A stretch of DNA of 64,000 bases from Minwuia sp048007105 (lineage in GTDB: Bacteria > Pseudomonadota > Alphaproteobacteria > Minwuiales > Minwuiaceae), in the NCBI RefSeq assembly GCF_048007105.1, contig NZ_CP180352.1, positions 496,001 to 560,000 of the forward strand, in the 5' to 3' direction. The notes beneath the pieces were generated by a model that was given only the letters and a program-made list of their open reading frames with translations, was not told the origin of the DNA and searched no databases. Positions 1 through 8,513 of the stretch are shown here, piece by piece. Made by a program: the position numbers and the translations under genes. The stretch's first letter is position 1. Each line of letters begins with the position of its first letter.

Positions 1-48
1 AGCCGCAGCCAAGAGACACGCCACGAGGGCAAACAAGCGTTCCACCAT
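1..48 (-). CDS. N-terminus of a secreted or membrane protein cut by the window edge
   Basis: An ATG at 48-46 on the minus strand opens MVERLFALVACLLAAA, a typical signal peptide or lipoprotein leader, and runs off the left edge. A GAGG sequence lies about 7 bases upstream of this start (near 55-58), a good ribosome-binding site. It lies downstream of the polysaccharide export genes in the same orientation, so it is probably another envelope protein of the same locus, but nothing about its function can be read from 16 residues. Confidence 0.45.
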   Translation of the reverse strand, partial: MVERLFALVACLLAAA

Positions 49-562
49 CGCTTGCCTCAGGACCCGCGGACCGGTGTCGCCACTGGCCGATCGATCATGA
101 CGGGCATAACTTCGACCCTGATGTCGCGCTGGTCAATCCGATGGCGGTTTCCGGTGTACCCATGAATGCCCTGGCTGGCCGTGTCGGTACCGATGAATCT
201 AAGTCGGCGATGCCGCGGGGCACCCCGAACGGCGTCCGATCTGCTGGTGTCGCTTTCATAGTAACAGTGACCCCATAGGTGCGCACTCTGTGGAACACAC
301 CAAAAGCAACACCATAGATGAGGCTCCGGCTGTCGGGGTTCAGCTTTCCACGTTGAGTCAATGGGATCGTTCGAAGTGGCTCTGAGAGCAAGCCAGCACT
401 GTGATTAACGACATGATTGTCTTGAATAAATTCTGATTCTGCGACGCGGCTGCGTAAGAGGGCTGGCTCCTGGCGTTGGAAAACAGGCCGTGGACGCCAT
501 TATTCCGATAGCCAGCCAAAGAATTTCCGTTACGACGACGGCCTCTTCGGTTGCCGGCATTC
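49..562. other. Intergenic stretch without a supportable gene
   Basis: About 510 bases between the edge gene and the export gene. The only open frame of any size (minus strand, 95-391) has low-complexity, unremarkable composition, no recognisable domain and no convincing ribosome-binding site. It could hold a promoter for the edge gene, but no clear element was recognised. Confidence 0.4.
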
Positions 563-1099
563 TCAGAAGAGGCGCTCATCTACCCGGATAACGTCGCCCG
601 GTAGCACTTTTGTCGTGCTTCTGGCGCGGATTTCATTTTCCGGGTCGCTTGCACGTTTGATAATGATGTCGTCTTCGTCCGCTCGGAACGTGAAACCACC
701 GCCCATGGCGACAGCGGTTAGCACGTCGAGTCCACTTCTGTAAGGGTAGCTACCAGGTTCGTTGACTTCGCCAATCACGTAGAAGGGCCGATAGTTCATC
801 ACTTCGACACTGACGCGAGGATTTCTCAGGTAGCCATCAAGGAATGCCGCCTCGATTGAATCCTGCAACTCCTGGATGGACCTTCCGGCCGCATCGACGC
901 CGCCAATGAGGGGCATCGACACTTCGCCAGTGTCGGAGACCTCGAATTCGCCGGACAGGTCTTCTTCCTGATAGACCGTGATCTTCAGCCGGTCACCGGC
1001 GCCCAATCGGTATGTCTGATCACCTTGAGCCAGTGAGACACTTACCACGCCCAGCCACAGTGAGATGGTTACAAGGGTAGCGACCAGAATACGCGGCAA
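563..1099 (-). CDS. Polysaccharide export protein (Wza/ExoF/GumB-like, short form)
   Basis: 178 residues. An N-terminal signal peptide ends near SVSLAQ; then comes a Poly_export domain (YRLGAGDRLKITVY at about 30-43, then the GEVSMPLIGGVDAAG strand block) and a single SLBB-like module (FYVIGEVNEPGSYPY at about 107-121). Proteins of this family sit in the outer membrane or periplasm and form or gate the exit channel for exopolysaccharide, working with a Wzc-type chain-length protein. This one is much shorter than E. coli Wza (about 380 residues), as is common for alphaproteobacterial EPS loci. It lies 24 bases downstream of the beta-barrel gene in the same orientation, so they are likely co-transcribed. 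The family assignment is firm; the polymer exported is unknown. Confidence 0.9.
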   Translation of the reverse strand: MPRILVATLVTISLWLGVVSVSLAQGDQTYRLGAGDRLKITVYQEEDLSGEFEVSDTGEVSMPLIGGVDAAGRSIQELQDSIEAAFLDGYLRNPRVSVEVMNYRPFYVIGEVNEPGSYPYRSGLDVLTAVAMGGGFTFRADEDDIIIKRASDPENEIRARSTTKVLPGDVIRVDERLF

Positions 1100-1123
1100 G
1101 GTTACACCTTATTGAAGGGAAAC

Positions 1124-2335
1124 TCAGTCCAGGAAGCCTATGCGAAGACGGACGCCGAAAACATTCTGAGAGTAGTCTTCGCCCGCATCTGACGAACTCC
1201 GGTGCTTGTAGTCATAGGTGGCGCCGAGTTTGACCCGCGGATGAAACACGTAGTCGATGCTGGCGCCCGCGGAATAGTCGTCGTCATCGGTAGCACCGGC
1301 GCCACCCTCATCCTGAAGGTTTGCGTAACGCGCACGGCCTTCGAGTTCCCAGGTCCGCGCCAGATCATGCGTCACCTTTGCAGAGAACGAGGTCACAAGG
1401 CGTGCGGAGGCGTCCGCGTCCTGTGACTCGCTCACGCTCCGCCCCGCGGTCAGGTTGATATTGGTGAGACGGTTGGGAAGCTCCCAGTTGACGGATCCGC
1501 TGAAGTCGATGCCGTCGACATCACCCAGGCCCGGGTCGTCAAACGTGCGCATCAGGTAACCGGCCGCGGCGCTGACCCGCAACTGCGCCGATGGAAAATA
1601 AGCCAGGCCGGCGCGGACAGCATACCCGGTCGAGTCGCGGTCAAATCCAGCATCATCGACCGCATCGACGTAATCGAACCGGTCCACGCGCCCCGTAACG
1701 AAGGCATCGATGTGTCGCTGCACGCCATAGGCGACGCGAGCACGGCCATGGTAGTTGATCACGTCGCGGTCATCATCATTGTTGACGGCATCCGCATCAT
1801 GGAAATTGGCATAGAGGACACCGCCACCGCCACTCACCGACAGCCTGTTCGGCCGGCTCCTGACGATAACTTCGCCACGGTACCGATCGAACTTGGTGGG
1901 CTCCGCCTGCACGCCGGTATTGTCGTCTCCGCGATTGTCGTGCCCCCGCCGATAGCTGACGATGGTGTCGATTTTGGTCGCTCGGGTGACATCGATACGG
2001 CCATTGGTCACGAAGCGGGCGTCCAGGGAGTTGTCCGCGGTATTGTCCAGGTAACGATCCGCCGTGATACCGGAATCGATCTTGAGGCTATGACGGCGCC
2101 AGGTCGATTCCGCTTTCAGTGTCGGCGCGACAGACATGATGATGTCCGTCTCTTCCTGGCCCCGATCTTCCTGCGCGATGTTGTCATCGTAACGCGCCCC
2201 AACTTCAAGGCTGGGCTTCAGCAGGAACGAGCCTGCCAGAATACCGTCATCACGCCCGGATGACTGCGACCAAGCCGGATTTGCGGAGACCATGGCCAGA
2301 CCGGCCGCCGTCAAAACTGCCCAAGGAGTCTTCAT
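1124..2335 (-). CDS. Outer-membrane beta-barrel protein of EPS locus (BBP2-like)
   Basis: 403 residues with a signal peptide (MKTPWAVLTAAGLAMVSANP, cleavage after AWS). The mature part begins with LLKPSLEVGARYDDNIAQ, a typical opening of the BBP2/OmpB-type outer-membrane beta-barrel family, and continues as alternating amphipathic strands, ending in GVRLRIGFLD with a near-terminal aromatic residue as in many barrels. Members accompany Wza-like export proteins in exopolysaccharide loci and are thought to form the outer-membrane pore or accessory barrel. It directly precedes the export gene. Acidic Asp-rich loops (for example NNDDDRDV) suggest surface-exposed calcium-rich loops, an inference. 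Substrate unknown. Confidence 0.8.
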   Translation of the reverse strand: MKTPWAVLTAAGLAMVSANPAWSQSSGRDDGILAGSFLLKPSLEVGARYDDNIAQEDRGQEETDIIMSVAPTLKAESTWRRHSLKIDSGITADRYLDNTADNSLDARFVTNGRIDVTRATKIDTIVSYRRGHDNRGDDNTGVQAEPTKFDRYRGEVIVRSRPNRLSVSGGGGVLYANFHDADAVNNDDDRDVINYHGRARVAYGVQRHIDAFVTGRVDRFDYVDAVDDAGFDRDSTGYAVRAGLAYFPSAQLRVSAAAGYLMRTFDDPGLGDVDGIDFSGSVNWELPNRLTNINLTAGRSVSESQDADASARLVTSFSAKVTHDLARTWELEGRARYANLQDEGGAGATDDDDYSAGASIDYVFHPRVKLGATYDYKHRSSSDAGEDYSQNVFGVRLRIGFLD

Positions 2336-2432
2336 TTCCCACCTCTAACGTTCCGCTCAACATAAAACCGTTGTGCGGTCCAAAATCCATAGCTCGCAAC
2401 CGTGCGCAAGCTTTGCGCGCCGAATGCCAGGC

Positions 2433-3008
2433 TCAGCCGCCGCTCGCCAAATCCGAATCGCTCTCGTCGGTCGTGTCTTCGTCAGCGAGCTGCTGCTCCG
2501 CCTCGGCAGCTTCTGTCAGCTCGGTCTCGTCCACACCGATCGCGGTCGCCACCGCCGGTGCAATGGCCGCGACCTCAACCTGGGCCGCAGTCGAGACGGC
2601 CGCCACGATCTCGGCGGCCGCATCCGGATTATCCTGAGCCACCGCGACAGCAATGTTACTGGCTTCCGCCGGCACTACGGCAGCCGCCGCGCCGGCAACC
2701 TGTGCTGCATTTTCCGGAGACTGGGACGCGATGGTCCGCGCGACCTGCGCCGCGCTGTCGGGGAAGGCGGTGACCATCTGGGTTGTCAGGGCCACAGCCG
2801 CATCCGGGAACTGCGCGATCACTGCCGCCACCGCAGCGGCGAAGGATTCGGGATCTGCCTGCACCACCTGAACAGCCAGCGCCACCGCACCAGCCTGATC
2901 CCCGGTGAACGAGTTCAGATCGCCCACGGTTTGGGCCTGCGCGCTTGAAACATTGAGCACGGCTGCAACGGATGCGGCGATGCAAAAACTGCGTAGCGGA
3001 TTGAACAT
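2433..3008 (-). CDS. Secreted Ala-rich repetitive protein, unknown function
   Basis: About 191 residues from the ATG at 3008, chosen because an AGAGGAAG ribosome-binding sequence precedes it; an upstream ATG six codons earlier is less well placed. A signal peptide ends near SSAQAQ. The mature protein is Ala/Val-rich with recurring units such as VVQADPESFAAAVA, MVTAFPDSAAQVA and VAQDNPDAAAEIVAA, roughly 18-20 residues each, a helical repeat pattern, followed by an acidic tail (DEDTTDESDSD). It lies 97 bases upstream of the barrel gene in the same orientation. No known domain was recognised; a structural or matrix role alongside the exported polysaccharide is only a guess. Confidence 0.65.
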   Translation of the reverse strand: MFNPLRSFCIAASVAAVLNVSSAQAQTVGDLNSFTGDQAGAVALAVQVVQADPESFAAAVAAVIAQFPDAAVALTTQMVTAFPDSAAQVARTIASQSPENAAQVAGAAAAVVPAEASNIAVAVAQDNPDAAAEIVAAVSTAAQVEVAAIAPAVATAIGVDETELTEAAEAEQQLADEDTTDESDSDLASGG

Positions 3009-3313
3009 ACGACTTCCTCTTGGCACGTTGCTTCGTTCTCTTATCAGCGCTCGTCCGACCGGTCAATCGAGCGCCTGCCGCGTCGGAAATATACCCACAG
3101 GTGTTGCAATTCCGTCAACATCCATCAACGGGCATTTGTCCGGGGTCGGAAACCGGCATCAACGAAATGCCGATCCGGGACTGGGCGGGATGAATCGGGA
3201 CATGGCGGGACCGCGACGGTGCGATTGAGGCGGCCGTGTTGCGAATTCGGACCCTGGCTTTGTTTCGGTAAATCAGGGTTTCAGGCGGCTTGGCTCACTT
3301 TCTCCGCGGCGAT

Positions 3314-3850
3314 CTACGCGCAAAATGCGGCGAAGGCGCGGCGGTGGCGCGCCCGCGCCTCACGAAGATACCGAATCAGAAGCCGGTGCTGGCGGCCACC
3401 CGGCAACAGGTCCTTGGCAGTCATCCGCTCGATCCGTCGAAGGAGGACGTTGGCCGAGCGCAGTTCTTTCGGCGACGAACCGTGGATCTCGATCTCCTCG
3501 CGGATTTTGAAGCCCGCATTGATGACATTTTGGACATCGTCGCCAATTTCCGGGCGCCCCGCCTCGAAATCGACTAGGGCCTGCTCGCAGCGGGCCACGC
3601 GCACTTCCGCCTCCGCGAGCGCCAACGCTCGAAAGTCCACCTCATCGCCGGGCAACAAGTCACTGGCGGAAATGTCAGGCTTGTCCAGGATGAGAGCGAG
3701 CCAGGTGTCAACAGCTTCTGGATCGGGACGAGCCGTCGCCCCATGGCGGCGGGCGTTACCCGCCACGACCGCCTCGCCGGCTGCGGTTCTCGGACCCGTG
3801 CTCTTTTGCGCGTTGTTAACCTTGCGCACCCTGATGGCGTCGGAACTCAC
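3314..3850 (-). CDS. Conserved hypothetical protein with N-terminal STGPRT/NARRHG motif
   Basis: About 178 residues from a GTG at 3850. The N-terminus contains NAQKSTGPRTAAG followed by NARRHGATA, a signature shared by a large family of uncharacterised bacterial proteins in which this basic segment probably contacts nucleic acid. The rest is charged and helical (RALALAEAEVRVARCEQ, RYLREARARHRRAFAAF). An open frame continues upstream to 3991, but that part overlaps the end of the neighbouring insertion sequence and is not family-like, so it was excluded; the insertion may have displaced the native promoter. Function unknown; members are often found in mobile or accessory regions. Confidence 0.65.
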   Translation of the reverse strand: MSSDAIRVRKVNNAQKSTGPRTAAGEAVVAGNARRHGATARPDPEAVDTWLALILDKPDISASDLLPGDEVDFRALALAEAEVRVARCEQALVDFEAGRPEIGDDVQNVINAGFKIREEIEIHGSSPKELRSANVLLRRIERMTAKDLLPGGRQHRLLIRYLREARARHRRAFAAFCA

Positions 3851-3909
3851 CCTGAGCTTCCCCCAATGAATTTGTCCATCCTGATGTTTTGGAACAAGAA
3901 GGATCAGAG

Positions 3910-4176
3910 ATGGCGAGTAAGCGTCACAAGCCGGAGGAGATCGTGGGCAAGCTTCGTCGGGCGGACGTCCTACACAGCCAGGGCATGCCAATGGCGGATG
4001 CGATCCGGCAGCTGGGGATCAGCGAGGTCACCTTCTACCGCTGGCGCAAGGAATATGGCGGCATGAGCGGCGATCAGCTGCGGCGGCTGAAGGAGCTCGA
4101 GCGGTTGCGCCGGGCGGTGTCCGACCTGACCCTGGACAAGCAAATCCTGTCGGAGGCGGTCAGGGGAAACTTCTGA
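3910..4176 (+). CDS. IS3-family transposase OrfA (helix-turn-helix subunit)
   Basis: 88 residues from the ATG at 3910 (MASKRHKPEEIVGKLRRAD). It contains the HTH_Tnp_1 fold, with ISEVTFYRWRKEYGG as the recognition region and a leucine-zipper-like stretch LKELERLRRAVSDLTLDK at the C-terminus. OrfA binds the IS ends; the catalytic OrfAB protein would be made by frameshifting into orfB, but orfB is truncated here. Distinct in sequence from the OrfA of the neighbouring copy at 5268-5546, so the two elements are different IS types of the same group. Confidence 0.85.
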   Translation: MASKRHKPEEIVGKLRRADVLHSQGMPMADAIRQLGISEVTFYRWRKEYGGMSGDQLRRLKELERLRRAVSDLTLDKQILSEAVRGNF

Positions 4177-4369
4177 GCCCCTCTCGCCGCCGGCGTTGCA
4201 TCGATCATGTCCGCAAGCGTCTTCGGGTCTCGGAGCGCCGAGCCTGTCAGACCCTCGGCCAACACCGCTCCACGCAGCGTCATGTCCCGCGCGGACGTGA
4301 TGACGAGGACCTGCTGGTCGCGGACATAATCGAGCTGGCCCGTCAGTATGGCCGTTACGGCTATCGCCG
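4177..4369 (+). pseudogene. IS3-family orfB fragment (N-terminal part only)
   Basis: Translation after the OrfA stop gives SPSRRRRCIDHVRKRLRVS, then RRACQTLGQHRSTQR and IIELARQYGRYGYRR, the standard start of an IS3 OrfB (HTH_21 region). It ends abruptly where the inverted repeat of the next IS begins. The DDE catalytic region is absent. Confidence 0.75.
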
Positions 4370-4401
4370 TGGCCTGCCCCGGAAAACCGGTCCAGGCTGA
4401 T

Positions 4402-5267
4402 TGAGAGAGTCCGGACGGTTTGAGGGTACGTTGATCTGATCGCTGGCGGCAAGATCGTGGCAGGTGCTGGCGGTCGATAGCCCAGTGAGCTGTGCGGCCT
4501 GATGGTGTTGTAGTGCTGTCGCCATCGTTCGATGAGCACCTTTGCCTCCTGTAGCGTGTAGAAGATCTCGCCGTTGAGCAGTTCGTCGCGCAGCTTGCCG
4601 TTGAAGCTCTCGTTGTAGCCGTTCTCCCAGGGCGATCCGGGTTCGATATAGAGCGTCTTCACGCCGAGCCGCGGCAGCCATTCTCTGACGGCGATGGCGG
4701 TGAACTCGGCACCATTGTCAGAGCGGATGTGGTCCGGTGGTCCATGTCGTGTGAACAGCTCGGCCAGCACGCCCAACACGTCGTCGTGGCGCAGGCGGCG
4801 GGCGACCTCGATCGCCAGGCACTCGCGGGTAAACTCGTCGATCACCGTCAGCATGCGGATGGCGCGGCCGTCATGCGTACGGTCCTGCACGAAGTCATAG
4901 GCCCAGACATGGTTCGGCCAGCTTGGTCGCAGGCGGATGCATGAGCCGTCGTTGAGCCACAGCCGTCCGCGTTTTGGCTGCTTGCTCGGTACCTTCAGCC
5001 CCTCACGCCGCCAGATCCGCCACACGCGCTTGACGTTGACGTGCCATCCCTGGGCACGCAGCAGCGCCGCGATCCGACGATAGCCATAACGGCCATACTC
5101 GGACGCCAGCTCAATGATCGCTGCGGTCAGGGCATTCTCATCGTCGCGCACGGCAGAATGCCGACGCTGCGTCGAGCGGTGCTGGCCGACCACGTGACAC
5201 GCCCGTCGTTCCGATACGTCGAAGCGGGCCTGTACGTGATCGACCGCATCCCGGCGGCGTGCGGGGC
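4402..5267 (-). CDS. IS3-family transposase OrfB (DDE integrase catalytic subunit)
   Basis: The rve-type catalytic core is complete: first Asp in WAYDFVQDRTHDG, second in HIRSDNGAEF, Glu in SPWENGYNESFNGKLRDELL, ending with HYNTIRPHSSLGYRPP. The region before the first GTG (5193) is also family-like (SERRACH), so the protein is expected as an OrfAB fusion made by ribosomal frameshifting. In the paired copy at 15313 orfB stops with TAG just after RTLS inside the terminal repeat; here the terminal repeat reads differently, the stop is lost, and the frame runs on antisense through the neighbouring IS to 3970, giving a 407-codon chimera. The gene proper ends near 4402. Confidence 0.85.
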
Positions 5268-5546
5268 TTAGCAGTTTCCCTCGGCAACTTCCTTGAGAAT
5301 CAGCTTGTCGAGCGTCAGGTCCGATACTGCACGCCTGAGCCGGGCATTCTCCTTCTCCAGCTCCTTCAGGCGTTTCGCCTGGTCGACCCGCAGCCCGCCA
5401 TACTCACGACGCCAGCGGTAGTAGCTCTGCTCCGAGATGCCCAAGCCACGGCAGATCGTGCCAACCGTCTCGCCCTGCGACAGCCGAACCTCGGCTTCGC
5501 GCAGCATCCCGATAATCTGTTCTGGTGTGTATCGCTTCCGGCTCAT
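5268..5546 (-). CDS. IS3-family transposase OrfA
   Basis: 92 residues, MSRKRYTPEQIIGMLREAEV, with an HTH core (LGISEQSYYRWRREYGG) and the leucine-zipper stretch LKELEKENARLRRAVSDLTL that mediates OrfA/OrfAB dimerisation. A ribosome-binding GAGAAGG sits just upstream. It belongs to the copy A element and overlaps the reading frame of orfB at its 3-prime end. Confidence 0.9.
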   Translation of the reverse strand: MSRKRYTPEQIIGMLREAEVRLSQGETVGTICRGLGISEQSYYRWRREYGGLRVDQAKRLKELEKENARLRRAVSDLTLDKLILKEVAEGNC

Positions 5547-5740
5547 CTTCTCCTCCTTCTCGAGGTTCAGGTTAGCCGGACTCTCTCAATCAGCCTGGAC
5601 CGGTTCTCCGGGTGCAGGTCAACGCTACCAATAGCCGGAGGAAAGTTGGATCTTATGTCATCAAGATTGGAGGAAAATATGGGGGTCACGTCAACTTCGC
5701 ACAAGCAATCTTGCAGCCCGTTCCGATGTCGATGCCGAGC

Positions 5741-8232
5741 CTATCTAGTCGATAGCGCCAGCCGAAACCCTATGTCGTCCGTCTCCGAAAACGCACGATA
5801 AGCGCCAAAAAGATCGACTTCTTTATTTACGATCCTGCGCCAAGACGCACCAACCAATACCAATTTTTTACAATTCGCCATCTCGGCAACAGAAACATCT
5901 TTAACACCATTCTGACCTTCGCATGTCGAGGTAACCTCAGCAACATTTCCGATCAGGTCGTGCATGCCGATGTCATTGGACTCAAATGAGCCGACAGGCG
6001 CCGTTTCAAGAAAGCCGTCATCACATTCAAGCGCCGCTGAAATTCGATACTTCCAAAAAGCCGTATCATCATGAAGGTTCTCGAAATCACATAGTTCTTC
6101 TGATCTCTCCCAATATGCTTTGATACTGGGACGCGAATAGGTCGATGCAGAAATCCATTCGGCCTTCGTCGGCAGCCTCAAATAGTCCTGGCCCTGCCCA
6201 AAGCCGAGCGCACGATTTGCCCAAATCAGAAAACCAACTAAATCTCTAGTTTTTACAAAGGAGACTGGATGATCCGAAGTCAAAGAGGAATGTGATGGGT
6301 GGAGTCTACGACACTCACCGGCATCAATGCACATTCGCCAAATCCTCAAAGAGACTTCATATTTCCCTAATAGGACGTCCCCCCCGCAAGGCGAACAAAC
6401 GGGCCAAAAAGCTGGGTCGCCCTCTCGATCACAACCGACGGATCTGGCCCTGCCTTCGGTTTGGGCGCACTCGGCGGCCTGGAAAGGAACGCGAGCTTCT
6501 CAAGGGCCCCTGTTTCACTATCGGCTTCTGCTTTTGCTTCCGCCTGCCGTCGCTCCTCTGCTTCCGCCTGCCGTCGCTCCTCTGCTTCCGCCTGCCGCCG
6601 CTCCTCTGCTTCCGCCTGCCGCCGGGCTTCTGCTTCCGCCTGCCGCCGCTCCTCTGCTTCCGCCTGCCGCCGGGCTTCTGCTTCCGCCTGCCGCCGCTCC
6701 TCTGCTTCCGCCTGCCGCCGGGCTTCTGCTTCCGCCTGCCGCCGCTCCTCTGCTTCCGCCTGCCGCCGGGCTTCTGCTTCCGCCTGCCGCCGCTCCTCTG
6801 CTTCCGCCTGCCGCCGGGCTTCTGCTTCCGCCTGCCGCCGCTCCTCTGCTTCCGCCTGGCGCCGGGCTTCTGCTTCCGCCTGCCGCCGCTCCTCTGCTTC
6901 CGCCTGGCGCCGGGCTTCTGCTTCCGCCTGCCGCCGCTCCTCTGCTTCCGCCTGCCGCCGGGCTTCTGCTTCCGCCTGCCGCCGCTCCTCTGCTTCCGCC
7001 TGGCGCCGGGCTTCTGCTTCCGCCTGGCGCCGGGCTTCTGCTTCCGCCTGCCGCCGCTCCTCTGCTTCCGCCTGGCGCCGGGCTTCTGCTTCCGCCTGGC
7101 GCCGGGCTTCTGCTTCCGCCTGGCGCCGGGCTTCTGCTTCCGCCTGGCGCCGGGCTTCTGCTTCCGCCTGGCGCCGGGCTTCTGCTTCCGCCTGCCGTCG
7201 CTCCTCTAGCTCAGCCCGAATTTCCGCATCAGCTTCCGCCTGTATACGCTCCCCAAATCCCGAAGCGTTGCTATTCCGACTTTCGACGTTGTTTTGCAAT
7301 TGAGAAATCCGCAGCCTCGCAATATCTTCGAACCATCCGTTCGGAAACTTCTTTAGATAGAGTTCATAGTCAACAATGCTTCCACCGCTCTCAATTGACT
7401 TCCAAAAAACAAGTTCGATTTCATTGACACTGACGCCTGCCCCACGACTACCTTTTTCTGACTGTGGCAGCGACGGTTTTTGAGTTTGAAAGGCAAAATC
7501 GACCTTAAAATTCGACGAAAACCAGGGATTCTGCTTACCATTTGTAGAATCATTTACATTCCGCGCCACTTGGGTAAATGTGCCTTCAATGCTGACGCTA
7601 TCGGTGTCGAGTGCGTCCAGCAACGCACCCGTAAAAATTCCGTTCCGCCCTCTTTCCCCATCCAAAGCCACCTGACCCGGGCCGGCCGAATACATCACCA
7701 CCATCCCTTTGTCACCGTCAATAACCTCTTCCGTATTGAGCCCTCGGCCAATATTTCGACTCCTCGACTGCAGTGGGTTGTCACGGCAAGCATCAAAGAT
7801 AAAGATATTTAAATCAGCGCCCGAAGATATGACCTTTTTCATCAAATGATTCTGCGATATTGCTTCATATGGTAAGTCATCTGCGAACTCCAAGCGCGCG
7901 TCCGACGGTATGAACCAATTCCGGCCACCCACACTGACACCATGGCCGGCAAAAAATACGAGAACTGTGTCAAATGCTGCGGCCTTAATTGAAAAATCGG
8001 TTATTGCCCGACCAAAATCACGCAAATCTGGATCTATAATTTTTGTTACTTGGAAACCTAATGTTTCCAGTTTCGCAGCGACGTCGTCTGCGTCACGACC
8101 TGCATTTTCGAGATTTCCAACATGTGGATAATCATCAATACCAATTACCAGCGCCGCAAGCCTAGCCTGCGCATATGCGTTGCCTAAGCCCAAACACATC
8201 GTGCATATTATCAATACGCACATGAACCTCAT
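5741..8232 (-). CDS. Secreted caspase-like protease fused to FGE/SUMF1 domain, interrupted by a frameshift at a G7 tract
   Basis: The first frame (8232-6367, start at MRFMCVLIICTMCL, signal peptide ending NAYAQ) carries a peptidase C14 caspase domain with an intact His-Cys dyad (VFFAGHG and FIFDACRDNP). Then come a linker, about 28 RRQAEAE[A/E] octads forming a charged coiled coil, and a C-terminal segment that stops at 6367 right after LAGGTSY. The formylglycine-generating-enzyme-like domain resumes in another frame (GKYEVSLRIW, LRLPTKAEW, IGNVAEVTS, GFRLALSTR) to 5741. Adding one G to the coding-strand G7 tract (plus-strand C7 at 6379-6385) yields LAGGDVLLGKYEVSL, restoring one continuous fusion. 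Caspase-FGE fusions are known in proteobacteria. The frameshift may be a sequencing error, an inactivating mutation, phase variation or transcriptional slippage. The gene ends a nine-gene cluster. TTG at 8265 is an alternative start. Confidence 0.8.
6530..7210 (-). repeat. 24-bp coding minisatellite, about 28 tandem units
   Basis: A tandem array with a 24-base unit (plus strand CGCCTGCCGCCGGGCTTCTG followed by CTTC), alternating between GGGCTTCTGCTTC and CTCCTCTGCTTC types, in frame with the caspase gene and encoding RRQAEAEA/RRQAEAEE octads. A few units have TGGCGC in place of TGCCGC. The unit length is a multiple of three, so unit gain or loss would change coiled-coil length without breaking the frame. 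Confidence 0.95.
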
Positions 8233-8265
8233 ATCACAGGGTCTTCTTGAATAGCTGAATATCAA

Positions 8266-8513
8266 ACATGATGTTTGCCCTTCAGCAGCAGTTCAAACTC
8301 GAAATCATCAACCCGTTGATGTCGCGGCTGTCTTTTATTTTGCCCATCGATCGACAAACTGCATTGTGAAGATGGTGTGGTCACCAACAGACAGCCCACC
8401 CTTCCCGCTCGCAGTGGAAATGCGAGAATCCTTTCGACACCCGAGACTGAACGCTCAGGATGAATACGCCGCACCCGGTGATCCGCGACATCGACGGCGC
8501 AACTTGGACATCA
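8266..8513. other. Short intergenic gap between OmpA-like and caspase genes
   Basis: About 250 bases, the largest gap inside the cluster. Small open frames here have no family-like features. A separate promoter for the caspase gene could lie here but no clear element was recognised. Confidence 0.3.

Larger units (their letters stand above)
3872..4369 (+). mobile_element. Truncated IS3-family element (orfA plus start of orfB)
   Basis: The left end lies near 3872-3880, just before the orfA start. orfA (3910-4176) is intact but orfB is only present for roughly its first 60 codons (ending in the YGRYGYRR motif), where the sequence passes directly into the outer inverted repeat of a second IS3 element at 4370. 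No continuation of this orfB is visible after the second element ends at 5621, so this is not a simple nested insertion: a deletion or recombination removed the rest. The element cannot transpose by itself. Confidence 0.75.
4370..5621 (-). mobile_element. Complete IS3-family insertion sequence (copy A)
   Basis: About 1.25 kb, bounded by long imperfect inverted repeats that both begin with TG: TGGCCTGCCCCGGAAAACCG at 4370 and, on the other strand from 5621, TGACCTGCACCCGGAGAACC; both continue through GTCCAGGCTGATTGAGAGAG into TCCGG. It carries orfA and orfB on the minus strand with the overlapping-frame arrangement of IS3 elements. No clear target duplication is visible. A second, nearly identical but truncated copy lies at 15288-16142 in the same orientation, and the two bracket the 5741-15118 gene cluster. 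Confidence 0.85.

Noticed and set aside
1712..2263. 183-codon plus-strand frame
   Set aside because: Antisense of the outer-membrane barrel gene; no ribosome-binding site or domain.
3970..5193. 407-codon frame spanning two insertion sequences
   Set aside because: Its first 270 codons are IS3 OrfB; the rest is antisense of the neighbouring IS, caused by loss of the orfB stop in the terminal repeat.
6530..7210. CRISPR-like array
   Set aside because: Units are contiguous 24-base coding repeats without spacers and in frame with a protein.
6292..7427. Long plus-strand frames rich in Leu-Pro, Cys-Arg or Ser-Ala repeats
   Set aside because: They are the three other readings of the 24-bp minisatellite inside the caspase gene.
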